Of a stretch of DNA of 64,000 bases, positions 32,011 to 43,500 are shown in pieces. The position numbers and the translations under genes were made by a program. The DNA comes from Dactylorhiza incarnata (taxonomy: Eukaryota > Streptophyta > Magnoliopsida > Asparagales > Orchidaceae). Each line of letters opens with the position of its first letter. The first letter of the stretch is position 1. The notes beneath the pieces are model-generated. The model made no database searches. It was not told the DNA's origin and was given only the letters and a program-made list of their open reading frames with translations. The stretch is taken from positions 8,220,501-8,284,500 of the forward strand of contig JAWHQI010000099.1 of the NCBI GenBank assembly GCA_033032865.1, in the 5' to 3' direction.

Positions 32011-32503
32011 GGGCATGCGATTAGGTCTTGAATGGAGACGTGTTTTTCAGATCGAGCCTTTACGCGATTTCAGGAAAGCTGAAGATGGAAGTGTTCCGAT
32101 CGTTCTCGTTCCGTCCGCCGATCGCCTTCCGCCGCCGCTAGTCGCCGCTGCCGGTCGTCGCCTCCTCTGGAACGGACCTAGCAGTCTGTGAGGACGTTGA
32201 GAGCTTCCTTCTCTGACCTAGTTCTTGTGCGACAAGAAGCTAGGGTTCTCCATCGTTCGTGTGGATCGCTGTAGAGGAGCCGACACATTTCGGTTCTTAG
32301 AACTCAGATTTCGGATTTCATCTTGGAGCACCTTGGTTGAGTATTGACTCAATCCCGTGAAGGTATATTGCATTTCCTTTCCTATTATCTTGAATCATGA
32401 ATACCGCAAGATCTGGTTTGTCTCTTTTGGGTTGTTCTTGTCTTTATTCCGCTGCGCATATGTGATATGTAATCCCTTATGAAGGGGTATAGAAAACCCA
32501 ACA

Positions 32504-32673
32504 GTTTTTTGATAGTAATATTTCAAACTTTTTCATCTAAACGTTTTAAGAAAATTTTCCATTACTAATTTCCATCCTTTATAATTTCTTCCTTCAAATA
32601 ACGGTGGTTTAAGTGATTTTTCTTCTTCATAAAAATTTACCCCACTAGTAGAAGCGAGATCATGAGACGCCAT
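32504..32673 (-). pseudogene. RLC-C gag N-terminus
   Basis: Starts at the ATG at 32673 (MASHDLASTSGVNF) and reads LKPPLFEGRNYKGWKLVMEN, the conserved copia gag N-terminal block. One stop precedes the solo LTR junction. It lies 36 bases inside the PBS. Confidence 0.8.
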
Positions 32674-32708
32674 TATTCCTAGTTGTTAAGCCGATTTGGA
32701 ATAACCTG

Positions 32709-32720
32709 TCTCTGATACCA
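32709..32720 (-). other. RLC-C primer binding site
   Basis: Minus strand TGGTATCAGAGA, matching initiator Met-tRNA at the first 11 bases, two bases from the LTR. Confidence 0.9.
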
Positions 32721-32722
32721 CT

Positions 32723-33719
32723 TGTTGGATCGGTAGGCGCCCTTAGAGGGGGGGGGGGGGTGAATAAGGGTTTTAAAAACTTATAATATATTTTGAATAA
32801 CTTTGAAAAAGCTTTGATTATTAAACTAGAGAAGATCAAGACAAATCAAGTGATGTAAAAGTAAAGACATGATTTTATTAACGTGAGAAACATGATTACA
32901 AAACTTGATCTCTTATCGAAGCTAGAAATCAAAGCTAATAGAAAGACTCTTTTTGTTTTCTATACCGACTCGTATCCCAACGAACCGGTTGGCTTTTGCC
33001 GATCCTTCCCCGGATATGGCCTCAAGCCGCTCTAGCCAACCCTTCCCCGGATATGGCCTCGAGCACCCCCTAGACCTACACCCGAGACCTAGTCGCCAAC
33101 ACGAGGCAAATTTCTGCCCTAACTCCTACCCAAACCTAGTCGCCAACACAAGGCGAATTCACTAACGATTGCAAGAATAAAGATGTGAATATAAAAACAT
33201 CAATAATAAAAACTCCCTCTAAGAACTTCTGAAGTTGGAGACGTTGAACCGCTTTAGTGTAAGCGTTGTTCAAGCGGTCGCCGGTCGGATGAAGCGTGAA
33301 GAAGTCCTCCTTCAGAAATTCTCTCTAAGCTTTTGGTGGGAGTATCTCTCTGAACCTTCCTCTATATGATGTGGCACGAAGCTCTGGAGTTTAGGGTTAT
33401 AGAAGAGTAAGGAAGACGGAGCCAATGGGTCCTTTTTATAGCCTCAGCACTAGCGCCTGCGGTAGTGCTACCGCCTGGCGCTAGCACCTTCTAAAATTGT
33501 TTCCGAGATTTTCTCAAGTCCGCGCTAGCTCTAGCGCTAGCGATAGCGCCGGTGCTAGCGGGCATGTTGGAATTTTGGCTTCAAATTTTGGCGCAACATT
33601 CTTATGTTATCCTTGAGTCATGTGGACTTGTTTGCCTGCACACTTTAACACACAAGATCAAATACACATAGGATTTGTTATTCTCAAACCTAGGAGATGC
33701 GGAAGACCATGTTCCAACA
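32723..33719 (-). repeat. RLC-C 5' LTR (997 bp)
   Basis: TGTTGGATCGG to CCAACA. The TATA box (minus) is at 33433-33440, and the GCTAGCGC-type palindromes at 33450-33560 lie directly upstream of it. A G run lies near 32748-32760. Confidence 0.93.
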
Positions 33720-34825
33720 TGAGGAAGTCTTCACAGGTACTTTAATGTTTTCCTTACAAATATAGTACCTTGCAAAACATTAGAATTATTGAGACTTATA
33801 ACCCAAATAACAAAACCGCCCTAGGTATAGAGTTTGTCTATGGAAAACCCGCATACAATTTATGCGACACGGGTGCCTCACACTAGTTCATCTTGGAGGA
33901 GTTCGTAGACGATCTGGGCCAAGTTCAGCACTTCGAAGGCATCCACAGGAAGATGCGGCTAGCGGATGGGTCAGAGATAGAGACGTGTGCCAAGTGCAAC
34001 ATGGTGGTGGAGATTGGGAGAAAGCCATTTGAGGCACCGATGACACACCTGATGATGTCAGATTTTGATTTGATCCTGGGTATGAATTGGCTACATTGGA
34101 ACCTTGCTAGGATCGACTGCACGACAAAGAAGATTGTACTGAGGCATGAAGACTCCTAGTTGGTAATAAAAGGTATTGGACCCGTCTCCCATATTTTATT
34201 ATCCTCTATTTAGGATGTTAAAGCCCATCATCAGGGAGACGATGTGTATCTGGCATGCTTTGGGATGGTAGAGGCGGAGGCCTCCATGGTTGACATCCCC
34301 GTGGTTCGGTACTTCTCTGATGTATTTCTGGAAAAGTTGCCCGAACTACCCCTACGACGAGAAGTAGACTTTCAAATTCAGCTGGTGCCCGGAGCCAGAC
34401 CTGTTTCTCGGTCACCATACTAGATGGAACCCAAGGAGCTGGTTGAGTTTCGCACGCACCTCCAGGATCTAGTGGAGTCAGGGTTTATTAGGACAAGCTC
34501 ATCATCATGGGGAGCTCCAGCGCTATTTGTCAAGAAGATGGACGGGTCACTTCGACTCTACATCAACTACTGGGAGCGTAACCGGTGACGTCGTAGAATA
34601 CTTATCCGCTACTGAGGATCGACGAACTATTTGATCAGCTTCAGGGAGCCCACTGGTTCTCCAAGCTCGATCTGAGGTTGGGATATCACCAGCTGAGGAT
34701 CTAGGAGGAGGATATACCCAAGACAACATTTAGCTCACATTATGGTTTATACGAGTTCATGGTGATGCCTTCCGGGCTCACGAATGCTTCATCCGCATTC
34801 ATGAGTCTAATGAACCATGTTTTCA
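33720..34825 (+). pseudogene. RLG-O protease and truncated RT
   Basis: LCDTGASH with active-site Asp at 33866 and ILEEFVDDLGQ mark the gypsy protease; LILGMNWLHW follows. From 34290 the RT begins ([37 protein letters not shown], then GWDITS and FMSLMNHVF in shifted frames). It stops before the catalytic FIDD motif, at the junction with RLG-K LTR sequence near 34825. Stops are frequent. Confidence 0.82.
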
Positions 34826-35215
34826 TTCTCGAGGAATGAAGGGTAGAAACCTGAACATGTCTCAGGAAAAAGAGGAGTAGATTAGGCATTTCTCGAGAGC
34901 TAAGGGGCAAACACAGGGTTTCTCGAGAACTAAAGGGCAGACATAAGGATTTCTCGAAAAGTATAGGACAGACACAAAGGTTTCTCGAGAATTCCCAAAA
35001 CAGGAAACAATAATTTCTTGAGAAATCAAAGCAGGAGAAGCCATCTCTCGAGAAATCCCCAAGCAGGAAAAAAAATGATTTCTCGAGAAATCAAGGTAGG
35101 GTCATGCTGATTTTCCGAGAGATTAAAGGCAGGGTTAAGCTTATTTTCCGAGAAATTAAAGGCAGGGTCATGCTTTCTAGAAAAATGAAAGGGCAGGGTC
35201 AATGATTTCTGGAGA
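34826..35215. repeat. TTTCTCGAGAAAT palindrome array (transcribed part of RLG-K LTR)
   Basis: About a dozen copies or variants of ATTTCTCGAGAAAT spaced 25-45 bases apart, separated by AAAGGGCAG(A/G)-type spacers. The same array is at 59335-59750. It lies downstream of the TATA box, so it would be in the RNA. Confidence 0.85.
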
Positions 35216-35727
35216 AATCCAAGGCAGGAGGAAACCACAAAACGAAGGAATTGAAGGGGGGGGGGGGGCGAGATCAAAGCGACACGACCAAAAAACACAA
35301 GCCAAGACAAACCAAGAACGCATAACCACAGAAAACAGAAATTCCACCAAAAAGGGAGAGGGGGAAGAAAGCCACTTGGCTTAAACCTTGCAAACTCGAA
35401 GATCTCCGCTCCAAAGTTATGGATCGGCCAAGAACTCACCGAGCACGAAATCCTGAAACTTTTCGGATCGAAAAGAGGAATTAGGTCACTACCATAACTC
35501 CAAAAATTCCACGAACAGGAAAATCTTACCACTAGAATGAAGATCCCGCTGAGAGCTTTCCAAATCTACTCTCCAAACGCAATTCCGACTACTACAACCC
35601 TCGAATCGCCGGCTAGAAGCTCCACGACACGCCGCTCTCGCTCTCTCGCCAGACAGAACTCTAGGTCGGCCGAAAGGGGAAGGAGATGAAAAGATAAAAC
35701 CTAAGATTAAAGTATAAATACTAAGCC

Positions 35728-35990
35728 TCCAGGAGTTCGTCGAACTCAGCCACTTGATCGTGGAACGCAGCTCGCCACTCGTTCGTCGAACTCAGCCACT
35801 CGTTTGTCGAATGCAGCTCGCCACTCGTTCGTCGAACGCAGCTCGCCACTCATTCGTCGAATGCAGCTCGCCACTCATTCGTCGAATGTAGCCCCTCTGT
35901 CGTTCGTCGAATGCAGCCCCTCTGCCATTCGTCGAACGCAGCCCCTCTGCCATTCGTCGAACGCAGCTCCTCCTCAAAACGCCGAATGCA
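35728..35990. promoter_or_regulatory. GTTCGTCGAACGCAG array, RLG-K U3
   Basis: About ten copies in units of roughly 24 bases (GTTCGTCGAACGCAGC plus TCGCCACTC or CCCTCTGC), just upstream of the TATA box. The other LTR has a variant array at 60262-60540 with different unit order, so the array changes by unequal exchange. Confidence 0.85.
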
Positions 35991-36198
35991 GAGCCAGGGA
36001 AATATAATGAATGCGATAATTACACAAATAATCTCCCATAACTCGAACCGATGCAAAATCTCACACGCTCGATCAAAATTACACACTTTAACTAGGTTAG
36101 GGCCCCAAACTAAACCTGACGAGCCGACGTAACGCCCAAACGCCAAAATTACGTCACAGCGACCACATAAATAATTAACGAAAATCAGGGGCGTTACA

Positions 36199-36216
36199 GT
36201 CACTCCCCCTAAAAAG
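36199..36216 (-). other. RLG-K polypurine tract
   Basis: The minus-strand tract AAAAAGGGGGAGTGAC abuts the LTR start, the usual chromovirus arrangement. Confidence 0.85.
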
Positions 36217-36304
36217 AAGTTTCATCCTGAAACTTAAAATCCAAAGATCAAGAAAGATATAGAATCAAATCCAAAGGTTACTTGACAGAAAATTTACCCG
36301 AAAT

Positions 36305-36928
36305 CTACAGGAAGAGGCTAGGATGAGTCTCTCTCATGGAAAACTCCAGCTCTCATGTTGCGCTTTCAACACCCTAATTCTTCCAAAGAACTTTAACCAT
36401 CGGGATCGTCTTCCTCCGCAACACACGCTCCTGAGTCTCCAAGATTCGGACAGGCTCTTCAACATACGAAAGATTGGGCTGCAATACGGGCACTGAATCA
36501 AGAAAAAGCCGATCACTACGCAGACACTTCCTCAGCTGGCTCACATGAAACACATCGTGAACATTTGGGAAGGAAGCAGGCAAATCCAATCTATAAGCTG
36601 ACACTCCGATGCTCTCAAGATTCTGGAAAGTTCCCACATATCGGGGTTCCAACTTGTGGTTCTTTCCAAATCTCTTAACGCCCGGCATTGGAGAAACTTT
36701 CAAGAACACTAAGTCTCCGACGGCAAACTCAAGATCCACCCTTCTCCGATTGGCATACTTCTCATACCGCTCCTGAGAGATACGAAGCTTCTCGCGGATA
36801 TGAGTCACGGCAACGCTCATCTCTTCCAAAGCTTCTAGGCCTAACAACGGACTCTCACCAACCTCGGCCCAAAATAAGGGAGTTCGGCAACGCCTCCCAT
36901 ACAGAGCCTCATAGGGGGCCATTTGCAA
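36305..36928 (-). pseudogene. RLG-K integrase C-terminus and chromodomain
   Basis: The minus strand reads MAPYEALYGRRCRTPLFWAE, then VGDLVFLKVSPMPGVKRFGK, then HVSQLRKCL, and a chromodomain-like end (EEPVRILETQERVLRRKTIP, VKVLWKN, then GVESAT and ELEFSMRETHPSLF). Two stops lie inside the chromodomain, TAG where Gln and TGA where Trp is usual. The chromodomain would steer integration to modified histone tails. The segment is in the same frame as the integrase core upstream. Confidence 0.88.
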
Positions 36929-36955
36929 ACTATCCTGATAACTATTATTGTAGGA

Positions 36956-37711
36956 AAATTACATCAATCCAAGACGCTTATCCCAAGCTCCACCATGATC
37001 TAGAATATAGCACCTTATCATATCCTCCAAAATTTGATTCACTCTCTCTGTCTGACCATTGGTCTGATGATGGTAAGCGGTAGAATATCTAAGGTCAGTG
37101 CCCAAAGCTCCCTGCAAACTCCGCCAGAAATGAAACATATACCTCGAATCTCGGTCCGACACAATGCTCACGGGTACACCATGCAATCTGATGACTTCAT
37201 TCAAATAAAGTTCTGCTATTTTCTCCATAGAGTAGCCGGTCTTAAAAGGCACAAAGTGAGCACACTTTGTCAATCTGTCAACTATAACCCACACAGAATC
37301 ATGTTCTCCGGGAGACCTCGACAAACCGGTAATGAAGTCCATTGAAATACTCTCCCACTTCATGCTTGGAACATCCAACGGGTTCAACTTACCTCCAGGC
37401 CTCTTATGATCCGCCTTCACGCACTGACAAGCTAAACATTCAGAAACATATCTGGCTATATCATTCTTTATACCTGACCACCAAACGATCTGCTTCAGGT
37501 CTTTGTACATTTTCGTGGAACCAGGATGATAGGAAACACTAGAGTCATGCGCTTCACTACAGATCTTTGCCCGAATAACATCCAACGCGGGGATACAATA
37601 CCTACCTCGGTACTTTAAAGTATCTTTATCATCGATCGAAAAATCTGGTAATTCTCCCTTCTCAGTCCTACTCCGGAGATGCTGCAAGTCAGGATCTTCC
37701 TTCTGGTGCAA
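36956..37711 (-). pseudogene. RLG-K integrase core
   Basis: Contains the HHCC zinc finger (His 55 and 62, Cys 92 and 95 of the segment) and the catalytic triad Asp 125 (SMDFITGL), Asp 186 (IVSDRDSRY) and Glu 222 (TNGQTERVNQ). It inserts the DNA copy into the genome. It is closed by an in-frame TAA at 36956-36958, after which the same frame continues into the C-terminal part. Confidence 0.92.
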
Positions 37712-38328
37712 TCTCGTAAGGGTAATCCAAGAAGGCCCTTAAGCCTCTAAGCTTGAAGGTGCGGTACAACTACCGACTGAAATATCCATCAACATAAACT
37801 CCTCTACCAAGGACTACACAGAAAGGTTGAAGACATGCGCGGTCTTTCTACTCAGGGCATCGACCACCACATTAGCCTTACGCGGATGATACAGGATATC
37901 AACCTCATAATCCGCAACATACTCCAACCACCTGCGCTAGCGCAAAATCCGCTCTTTCTGCGTAAAGACATACTTCAGACTCTTGTGATCCGTATAAATC
38001 TTGCTTGACACTCCAGATAATAGATGTCTCCAAAGCTTTAAAAGCATAAATCACTGCAGCAAATTATAAGTCATGCGTATGGTAATTCTTTTCATGAACC
38101 TTTAATTGTTTAGACCCATAGGCAATCACCTTTCCTTCTTGCATCAAAACACACCCTAGTCCAATGTGAGATGCGTCCACAAAAACAGCATACTCTAATC
38201 CTTCGATCGGTAAGGCCAAAACAGGAGCACTGCACAAACGCCTCTGTAATTCCAGAAAGGCTTCTTCACACTTATCGCTCCAAACAAAAGCGGTATTCTT
38301 CTGGGTAAGCTTAGTTAAAGTTGCCGAC
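37712..38328 (-). pseudogene. RLG-K RNase H, part after RLC-D
   Basis: Fragments in changing frames read [33 protein letters not shown] and later AFLDYPYEIAPEG. This is the gypsy RNase H and linker. The sequence resumes on the other side of RLC-D at 45436. Confidence 0.8.
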
Positions 38329-39526
38329 TGTGAAAATTTCTGATGACCTAGTAGTGAGCAGGAATTGTATAACTAAAAGTTCAATCCAAACAACCAGAAG
38401 CACATGAAGAAAACACAATCTTTATTGATAAGCAGAATTCTTCATTACAGGGCGAGGTATATATGGCGAGACATGATTTCGCCAGTACACAAAAAACAGA
38501 AGAGAAAAGCAGCTGAAAGGAAAACCAGCGGTCTGCCAACTTGAGACCGCCCGACCTGACAGTCCGCCCGGCTAGAAAATTAGATCGCCCGAACTGCCTG
38601 CCTACGCCTTGAACAACACCAACTGAGAACCACACGAACTCCTGAACTCCACCGATCCTCCCGAACTCCAGCAACCCGCACTGCAAGCCGCGAGACCGCC
38701 CGAACACCTTCAGAAAAGGAGGTGACCGCTGCTACCCGCACAATCCGCAGAAGCTGCACAAAACAAGTTCGATCAGCAAGTCGGCCGATTATAAGAAACA
38801 GACCGCAAGGACAGGTCGCAAGCTCAGCTTACACTTGGTGTTGTATATTTGCTGCTACAGTGGCGCATATTTATAGGCAAGCGACCTGATCCAGTCACCA
38901 CCCTATGAGATAGGATCACCACCCTTTGACCGCGCGACCAGACCGGTAAACCCGCGCGACCAGCAAAAGATCCTCATGCTTAGTGAGCTCGCCGACTTCA
39001 ACAGAAGCCGCGCAATCATGACAACTCGCTCGGTCATGTCCCTCACCACCTGTGTTCGCCACCCGACCTCCTCCAGAGACCGAGAACACACCAGACTGAT
39101 TAGGGCACAGCCCGCCAAGTTGATCATACACCTGTGACAGCATATGCCAGCTGATTGCCGAAGGACCAACCATGCGAACACAACCCGGAGACCGCGCGAC
39201 TAAGACGACCTTAGTCCGCGCACACCACAAAGAACTAGGACAACCTCCAGACCGGGTTGCCCGCACCACGCGGTCACAAGCACCAGACCACGTGCCACCC
39301 TTACCAGGTAGAAACCTGCTCCGCCACACGGTCAGACAACCAGACCGCGCGGCCTCACCTCGACACCCTTGGACAGAAGAATGGAGGTCACGCCGAGTAG
39401 CCCGCGGTTAGACCAAAGAGGTCAAACCGCTAGAGGAGACCGCAAGACCGTGTGGTCAGACCAAACCACGCGGTCTCCCCCCCAGACCGCCAACTTCACA
39501 AAAATCCCACTTCAACATTTTCAACA
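38329..39526 (-). repeat. RLC-D 3' LTR
   Basis: Matches 44230-45435 with a few percent difference by eye. The TATA box (minus, TATAAATA) is at 38868-38875. Upstream of it, 38925-39480 is dense in ACCGC/GCGGT inverted units. The PPT (minus TTCAAGGGGGAG) follows at 39527-39540. Confidence 0.93.
38925..39480. promoter_or_regulatory. GACCGCGCGGTC-type inverted units, RLC-D U3
   Basis: Many AGACCGC, CGCGCGACC and CGCGGTC half-sites, some joined as ACCGCGCGGTC. Right LTR equivalent: 44835-45410. The region is CG-rich and would be a CpG island upstream of the TATA box. Confidence 0.65.
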
Positions 39527-39546
39527 CTCCCCCTTGAAGTGGGATG

Positions 39547-40512
39547 TGTTGGGTTTTTCTACAACCATACATCGTATGTAGGCGCATCGGAAATAAAGAG
39601 AAACAACCCAAAAGGATTCGGATCGGCCATGAACATTGAATCAAGAAGTAATGAAAATTACTAGGCATAAATTACCTTAGTGGAGTTGGATCGAATCCAA
39701 CCTAGGTGCTCCAAGAAGAAGAATCCTGTCAGCGGCTATGCGAGAGTCCTCACGTAGAATGATGTCCACGTCTCTACAGTGATCCACACGAGCCGTGAAA
39801 AGAACGACTGCACCTTGCACTTCCACGAACTGCTAGGTTCGCTCCAGGAAGAACAATCACGGCGACGATCGCCGGAAGGAGGTCTGCGTAGATGAGCGAA
39901 ACGGCGGAACACTTCCGTCGGCTAGGGTTCGTGAGGCGGAACTCTTCCGTCGGGTCTTCTTCCAGGAGGCATAAGAAGAGCATGTTGAACCCTTAAAATA
40001 GGTCCTATTTATACCCGAAGTATAAAAAGACCTAGGCAAATCGCTATCTGCAGTCCATACAGAAGAACTTGAGGTTTCTGTCAGCATTCGTCGAGTTTGC
40101 ACGAAATAATCCGACGAATTCTGACGAATCATATCAGACGGCAACATTTGCCGAGTTAAGGATCTCTGTAACAATTCGTCGAGTTTCCACGGAACAATCC
40201 GACGAATCCGACGAATCATATCAGACGGCAACATTTGCCGTGCTTAGGGTCTCTGTAATAATTCGTCGAGTTTGGACTGCTGTAGAGACGTAGACATTAT
40301 TCTACGTGAGAACTCTTGCAAAGCCGATGAAGGCAATCTTCTTCTTGGAGCATCTAGGTTGGATTTGATCCAATCCCGCCAAGGTAATTTCAAACCTAGC
40401 ATTTTGATTAACTTCTTGATTCAATATTCATGGTCGATCCGAATCTTTTGGGTTGTTTCTCTTCTTTTCCGCTGCGCCAACATTTGATGTATGGTTCTAG
40501 AAAAACCCAACA
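39547..40512 (-). mobile_element. 966-bp LTR-like fold-back element
   Basis: The ends TGTTGGGTTTTTCTA and TAGAAAAACCCAACA are part of inverted arms of about 235 bp (39547-39781 and 40278-40512) at roughly 90 percent identity by eye. The middle has a minus-strand TATA box (40006-40013) with an ATTCGTCGAGTTT tandem repeat upstream, i.e. the plan of an LTR U3. The ends resemble the 3' end of the solo LTR at 31470-32503. No 5-bp duplication is visible, and the end of RLC-D RNase H is missing here, so arrival was linked to a deletion. Confidence 0.75.
40077..40272. repeat. 87-88-bp tandem repeat with ATTCGTCGAG
   Basis: ATTCGTCGAGTTT starts at 40086, 40174 and 40261. Between them, AATCCGACGAAT and GACGGCAACATTTGCCG repeat in register. 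There are two full units and a partial one. Confidence 0.85.
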
Positions 40513-43500
40513 CCGCCAAGAAGACTTATCCAGACGTCGACATCCGAATCTCCCCCGTAATCGGCATCCATGTACCCATGCACCTTGAAGCCCACATCCC
40601 TTCTGTAAAGAAGACCCATATCCGAAGTCGCCTTGACATACTTCAGTATATTCTTGGCCGCTAGAAAATGAGGCATCCGTGGTTTCTCCATATAACGGCT
40701 CACCCTTCCAACTGCATACGCAATATCCGGCCTGTTAATTGTCAGATAGATCAAGCTCCCAACCAGAGCCCGGAACACAAGCGGATCTTCCAGAATCCTC
40801 CCCTCATCCTTGCGAAGTTTCATGGCCTTCTCCAGAGGTGTGGAAATGCACTTTCCTTCCTTCATGCCGAACCGCTCCACGATTCGCTCCGCATATCCAG
40901 CCTAGGACACCAGCACTCCACTTTCCTTCCTCTGCACCTCGAGTCCTAGGAAATGGTGAAGCTCACCTAAGTCCTTCATCTCGAACCTTATAGATAGCTC
41001 AGCCTGAAGCCTTGCTACTTCCTCCTTCAAATTCCCCATCACGATCATATCATCGACATAAAGCAGCACGATGACTTGAAGCTCCCCGCTCTTCTTGACG
41101 AACAAGCTTGAGTCTGAGTCTGAAGCACCAAACCCGCAGAATAAGAGATACTCTGCTATCTTTCCATACCACGCCCTCGGCTCTTGCTTCAACCCATACA
41201 GGGCCTTCTTCAACTTGTAGACATGCTCCGGAAAATCTTCAGATACGAAGCCTGGCGGCTGGACCATGAAGATGTCCTTGTCAATCTCGTCGTACAAGAA
41301 CACATTCTTTACGTCGAGCTACCAAATCTCCCACCCCCAACATGCCGCCAAGGCAATCACAACCCGAACTGAAGTCATTTTTGTCACCGGACTGAATGTA
41401 TCCTCATAGTATTCACCGTATTGCTGCGAGAACCCCCGAGCCACAAGGCGAGCCTTGTATCGCTCGATACTGCCGCCAGCCTTCTTCTTGAGCTTATAGA
41501 CCCACTTGCATGTCACAGGGGTGATACCCTTGGGCTTGGGCACCAGAGACCTAGTCTCATTTTTCTCAAGAGCACTCATCTCTTCTTGCATAGCTGAATC
41601 CCACTGTTCCACGCCTTTGGCCTTTTCAAAGCTCGACGGCTCCCCCTCTTCCAAGGGACGAGCATAGAAACACGAGACAAAGCTCACCATATTTCCTCCT
41701 GTATAGCGTTCAGGGGCAATGATGGTTCGCTTCGATCTCCGCAACGCCTTCCCCTGACTCGTAATATCTTCAGCTGCTTCTTCTCTAGCTCCCCTTCCAG
41801 ACGTACTTGGAGCATCGCTCCCCCTGCTTCCTGATCCAGAAGCCTCGGCCTCAGAACTAGATATTGATGGACCACATGGTGACACAGGCAGCTCCACCTG
41901 AAGATTTTCCACAGCTTTCTCCGGCTCCTCCACCCTGCTTTCTGGTAGCTCAACACCAGAACTTCCCTTATAAGACGTCACCTCATCGAACACGACGTCG
42001 CGAGATACAACAAATCTCCGCGTCTCCGGGTCCATGCACTTCCAGCCCTTCTTTCGATCATCATAACCCTCGAAGACTAGCTTCCTTGCTTTTGCATCTA
42101 GCTTCGTCTGAAGTGCATCTGGAACGTGCACATAGCAGGTGGAACCAAACACCCGATGGTGCGCCACGCTTGGCTTTTCCTTGAACATCAGCTCATATGG
42201 GGTCTTCATATTGATGGGAGTAAGAGGCATAATATTGATGACGTAGGCAGCACAAGACATTCCCTCCGCCCAGAAGGACTTTGGGATACTCTTGGCATGC
42301 AGCCAACACTTGCAGGTCTCCGTCAGATGACGGATCTTCCGCTCTGCAACTCCGTTTTGCTGTGGAGTATGCGCACAAGTAAGCTCCCTCCGGATGCCTG
42401 CCTTCCTGCAAAAAGTAGAGAACTCACCAGAGGTGAACTCCCCTCCGTTGTCAGTTCTTAGCTTCTTAACTCGCAGACCAAGCCGACCCTCCACAAGCTC
42501 CTTAAGCTCCACAAACTTGGCAAATGCCTCCGCCTTCTCCTTCAAGAAATATACCCAGACATATCTGGTGTAATCATCAATCAGCACCAGCATATATCTG
42601 CTGCCTCCGAGGCTTGGGGTAGCAGTCGGTCCCATCAAGTCACCGTGGATGCACTCCAACGCCGCACTACACCTTGTCTGCGACTTGCTGAACTGACATC
42701 CCGCGCACACATGACCGTCTTCGTAAGAAGATTGACTAGGCAGGCCCTTGACTAGACCTTTCACCGCCATAGCTTTCAGCTTGTCCATCCCTACGTACCC
42801 CAACCTCTCGTGCCATATGACGACACTATCATTCGTCCGCATCTTGTCGACATAAGAACTTGTCGATAAAACAAACAAGTCTTTAGCTCTCCTCCCAACA
42901 TGAATGACATCCGCCTTCACTGCTTCAACATTCCGAAGAAACCTCACTTCTGTTGTGCCAAATAGAACGTGATACCCAGTGTCTACAGCGTTGGTCGCGG
43001 AGAAGAGGTTTTTCCTCATTCCAGGCACATGATAGACACTCTTCAACGTAAGCGGCCCTCTATCACTGTCCAAGGAAACAACCCCCACCTTCTCCACAAC
43101 ATGCACGGTATTATCAGCAGTAATAATGACATCATTACCTGAGTACGGCTGAGCTGAAGAAAGCTTCGACTCGTCCCCGGTGAGGTGATGACCACACCCC
43201 GAGTCCATGATCCAGTCCTCCTGATAGTTGATAGGAACCACAGCTCCAACAGAAGCCGAGAAGGCTCCTCCCCATCCTCCATCAGTCTGTCTGGCATCAG
43301 CTTTCTCCTTTCCTGCAGCAGCATGCCCTGGCTGAAGATTCACCCGACAATCCTTCCTGATGTGACCAACCTTTCCGCACCTGAAGCACTTGGGACCTTC
43401 TCCCTTCTTCTTGCCTTTAGCCTTAGGAGCATAGCCCCTCTCCTGTTGTCTAGAAGTTGAAGGCCCATAGCCTCCACCAGCATTTTTCTTCTTATCCCAC

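Larger units (their letters stand above)
31470..32503 (+). mobile_element. Solo LTR inserted in RLC-C gag
   Basis: 1034 bp from TGTTGGAGTT to ACCCAACA, flanked by the perfect duplication GTTTT (31465-31469 and 32504-32508). There is no coding content, PBS or PPT inside, so it is a solo LTR left by recombination. A TATA box (TATAAAA, 32004-32010) gives plus orientation. Its last 110 bases resemble the ends of the fold-back at 39547-40512. Confidence 0.9.
25482..33719 (-). mobile_element. RLC-C: pol-less copia relative of RLC-A
   Basis: LTRs at 25482-26495 and 32723-33719 (TGTTGGATCGG to CCAACA), a PBS next to the right one and a PPT next to the left one. The flanking five bases are CGAGG (25477-25481) and TGAGG (33720-33724), a target duplication with one C/T difference. 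The interior has a fragment of gag only. LTR ends, PPT block and a non-coding block match RLC-A, so it looks like an internally deleted relative moved in trans. It is interrupted by a solo LTR. Confidence 0.9.
10694..34825 (+). mobile_element. RLG-O: degraded Ty3/gypsy element, in three pieces
   Basis: Plus-strand gypsy sequence at 10694-11956, 24681-25481 and 33720-34825, separated by RLC-B and RLC-C. Removing each insertion with its 5-bp target duplication restores continuous gag and gag-protease sequence. It is the oldest unit: many stops in every domain, and the RT is cut off at about 34825 where RLG-K LTR sequence begins. RLC-A is inserted at its left end. No LTR of its own is visible. 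Confidence 0.82.
34826..36198 (-). repeat. RLG-K 3' LTR, truncated
   Basis: Matches 59358-60751. It ends GGGGCGTTACA, which on the minus strand is the typical chromovirus start TGTAACGCCCC, next to a purine tract. About 1.4 kb of the far end is missing at the junction with RLG-O. A TATA box (minus) is at 35713-35720. Confidence 0.9.

Noticed and set aside
35728..35990. Regular short repeats with near-constant spacing, CRISPR-like at first sight
   Set aside because: The spacers are themselves repeated, the array lies in a plant LTR next to a TATA box, a variant copy sits in the partner LTR, and no cas gene is present.
41869..42184. Plus-strand ORFs opposite RLC-D integrase as a third antisense gene
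   Set aside because: No TATA box, no spliceable continuation and no open frame beyond 110 codons; they overlap essential pol coding.
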